Shown here: piece after piece, positions 62,954 through 64,000 of the stretch
How positions within the stretch are numbered: position 1 is the first letter of the stretch
Layout of the letters: each line of letters opens with the position of its first letter
Source: Domibacillus sp. PGB-M46
GTDB lineage: Bacteria; Bacillota; Bacilli; Bacillales; Domibacillaceae
DNA length: 64,000 nucleotides
Direction: 5' to 3'
Assembly: GCF_022668875.1 (NCBI RefSeq)
Contig: NZ_JAKGCR010000009.1
Coordinates: forward strand, 62,001 to 126,000
Notes under the pieces: model-generated
What the model was told of the DNA's origin: nothing
Database searches by the model: none
The model's input: the letters and a program-made list of their open reading frames with translations, nothing else
Position numbers and translations under genes: made by a program

Positions 62954-63903
62954 TCGGCCACGTGCCTTTGAACCGGCACTGAAACCAGGCTCAACAATTG
63001 CTCAATTACATTTTCGACATCTACCCCTTCAAAACGGGATTCTGGTTTTAAAATAATCCGGTGGGTAAAAACAAACGGAGCGAGATACTGTATATCGTCA
63101 GGAAGCACATAGTCTCTGTTATGCATAAAAGCCAGCGCTTGTGAGGCTTTCATGAGAGCAATGGAACCGCGGGGGCTGACGCCTAGGAAAACACTTTTGT
63201 GAGAACGGGTGGCCGCAGAAAGTTCAGCAATATACCTTCTGACGGATTCATCTACATAAACACCTTTAATATCGAGCTGCAGCTGCCGGAGTTCCGGAAG
63301 GCTGACAACCGGCTGAAGATCTTCAATAGGCGGCACATTTTGAGCTCTCTTTAAAACGTCTATTTCTTCCTCTAAAGTAGGATAGCCCATTTTCATTTTT
63401 AATAAAAATCGGTCAAGCTGGGCTTCCGGCAGAGGATAAGTGCCTTCATATTCGACCGGATTTTGTGTAGCCATGACAAAAAACGGCTTTTCAAGCACGT
63501 GCGTTGTACCATCCACTGTAATGCTGTTTTCCTCCATGCTTTCGAGAAGCGCAGACTGGGTTTTAGGCGACGTCCGGTTAATTTCATCGGCGAGGATAAT
63601 ATTCCCCATAATCGGACCCGGGTAAAATTGAAAGTCCATATCGCGCGGGTTATAAATCGATACACCCATAATATCGGATGGAAGTAAATCCGGTGTAAAC
63701 TGGATTCTTCGCAGCTCTGCGCTAATGGACTTTGCCATTGCCCTGACCATCGTGGTTTTTCCGACACCGGGCACATCCTCAAGCAGCACATGGCCTTCGG
63801 CGAGAAGCGCCACCAGTGTTAGTTTTGCCACCTCCTGTTTGCCCGCTATCACTTGTTCAATATTTTGAAGAATTTTATCAATCTCAGGATGTAGCTGGTT
63901 CAT
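62950..63903 (-). CDS. MoxR-family AAA+ ATPase (YeaC-like)
   Basis: A protein of 317 residues with Walker A in EDVPGVGKTTMVRA (about 42-55), Walker B in ILADEINRTSPKTQSALLES (about 107-126), and sensor motifs MATQNP and SPRGSIAL. MoxR ATPases act as chaperones that mature the partners encoded next, here the DUF58 and transglutaminase-like proteins. First gene of the operon, with GGAGGG before ATG 63903. 63904-64000 is its upstream region. Confidence 0.93.
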   Translation of the reverse strand: MNQLHPEIDKILQNIEQVIAGKQEVAKLTLVALLAEGHVLLEDVPGVGKTTMVRAMAKSISAELRRIQFTPDLLPSDIMGVSIYNPRDMDFQFYPGPIMGNIILADEINRTSPKTQSALLESMEENSITVDGTTHVLEKPFFVMATQNPVEYEGTYPLPEAQLDRFLLKMKMGYPTLEEEIDVLKRAQNVPPIEDLQPVVSLPELRQLQLDIKGVYVDESVRRYIAELSAATRSHKSVFLGVSPRGSIALMKASQALAFMHNRDYVLPDDIQYLAPFVFTHRIILKPESRFEGVDVENVIEQLLSLVSVPVQRHVAE

Positions 63904-64000
63904 CCGTTCCGTCCCTCCTGGCTTTATGACACAATCAACCCATCTGATAAAAATAGATTGATAAATGATCAGAAATTTCGAGTTATTTCATCCGAATATA

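Overview
The window is chromosomal DNA of a low-to-medium G+C, aerobic, endospore-forming member of the Bacillaceae. Supporting this are Gram-positive Shine-Dalgarno sites (AGGAGG, GGGGAG) with many TTG/GTG starts, two RsfA-like sporulation regulators, a GerAB germination permease, the Bacillus-type SdhCAB complex, a YrhE-type formate dehydrogenase, PaiA, TreR/CcpA-type operators and a DegU-like regulator. The genus cannot be fixed from the sequence alone.

Layout. 0-3.1 kb: a minus-strand operon under a TPP riboswitch with a clear intrinsic terminator, encoding a LuxE-like acyl-adenylating protein, a LuxC-like acyl reductase and a ThiZ/SsuB-type ABC ATPase that runs off the left edge. 3.5-5.9 kb: an RpiR regulator divergent from a family-4 6-phospho-glycosidase. 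5.9-16 kb: a patchy accessory region bounded by two RsfA-like paralogues that share promoter and upstream sequence. Inside it lie small unknown genes, an SLH surface protein, phage/IS relics, a gene-free stretch (12.18-12.68 kb) with a regular series of terminator-type hairpins, two of them preceded by exact matches to the sigma-G promoter consensus, and a cyclic-di-GMP riboswitch in front of a DegU paralogue. 16.5-24 kb: an NlpC/P60 hydrolase, two CorA Mg2+ transporters (one behind an M-box riboswitch), a nucleoside transporter followed by a KtrA-like relic, a MarR relic with intact operator-like palindromes, PaiA, a lipoprotein and an MpsC-family protein. 24-28.6 kb: formate dehydrogenase, a DUF1641 protein and FdhD behind a leader with a terminator hairpin. 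29-35 kb: YitT, an SDR, an orphan GerAB and many decayed genes. 35-41 kb: LysR, sdhCAB, a broken UvrX-type polymerase and a winged-helix-like protein. 41-55 kb: DUF421 protein, MDR oxidoreductase, LysR/nitronate monooxygenase pair, ArsR regulator, trehalose PTS permease with three TreR-type operators and two cre sites, two CAP-domain secreted proteins and a Bcr/CflA exporter. 55-64 kb: malate:quinone oxidoreductase, small unknown genes, a MerR-like protein, a candidate small RNA and the MoxR-DUF58-transglutaminase operon.

Working together: Sdh and Mqo feed electrons to the menaquinone pool. Formate dehydrogenase, DUF1641 and FdhD form one functional set. Three riboswitch classes (TPP, c-di-GMP-I, Mg2+ M-box) are recognisable from conserved core sequence. 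The most unusual items are the thiamine-controlled LuxE/LuxC operon, the candidate tandem forespore small-RNA array near 12.3-12.7 kb, and the c-di-GMP-controlled DegU paralogue. All assignments come from reading sequence; no database search was run.
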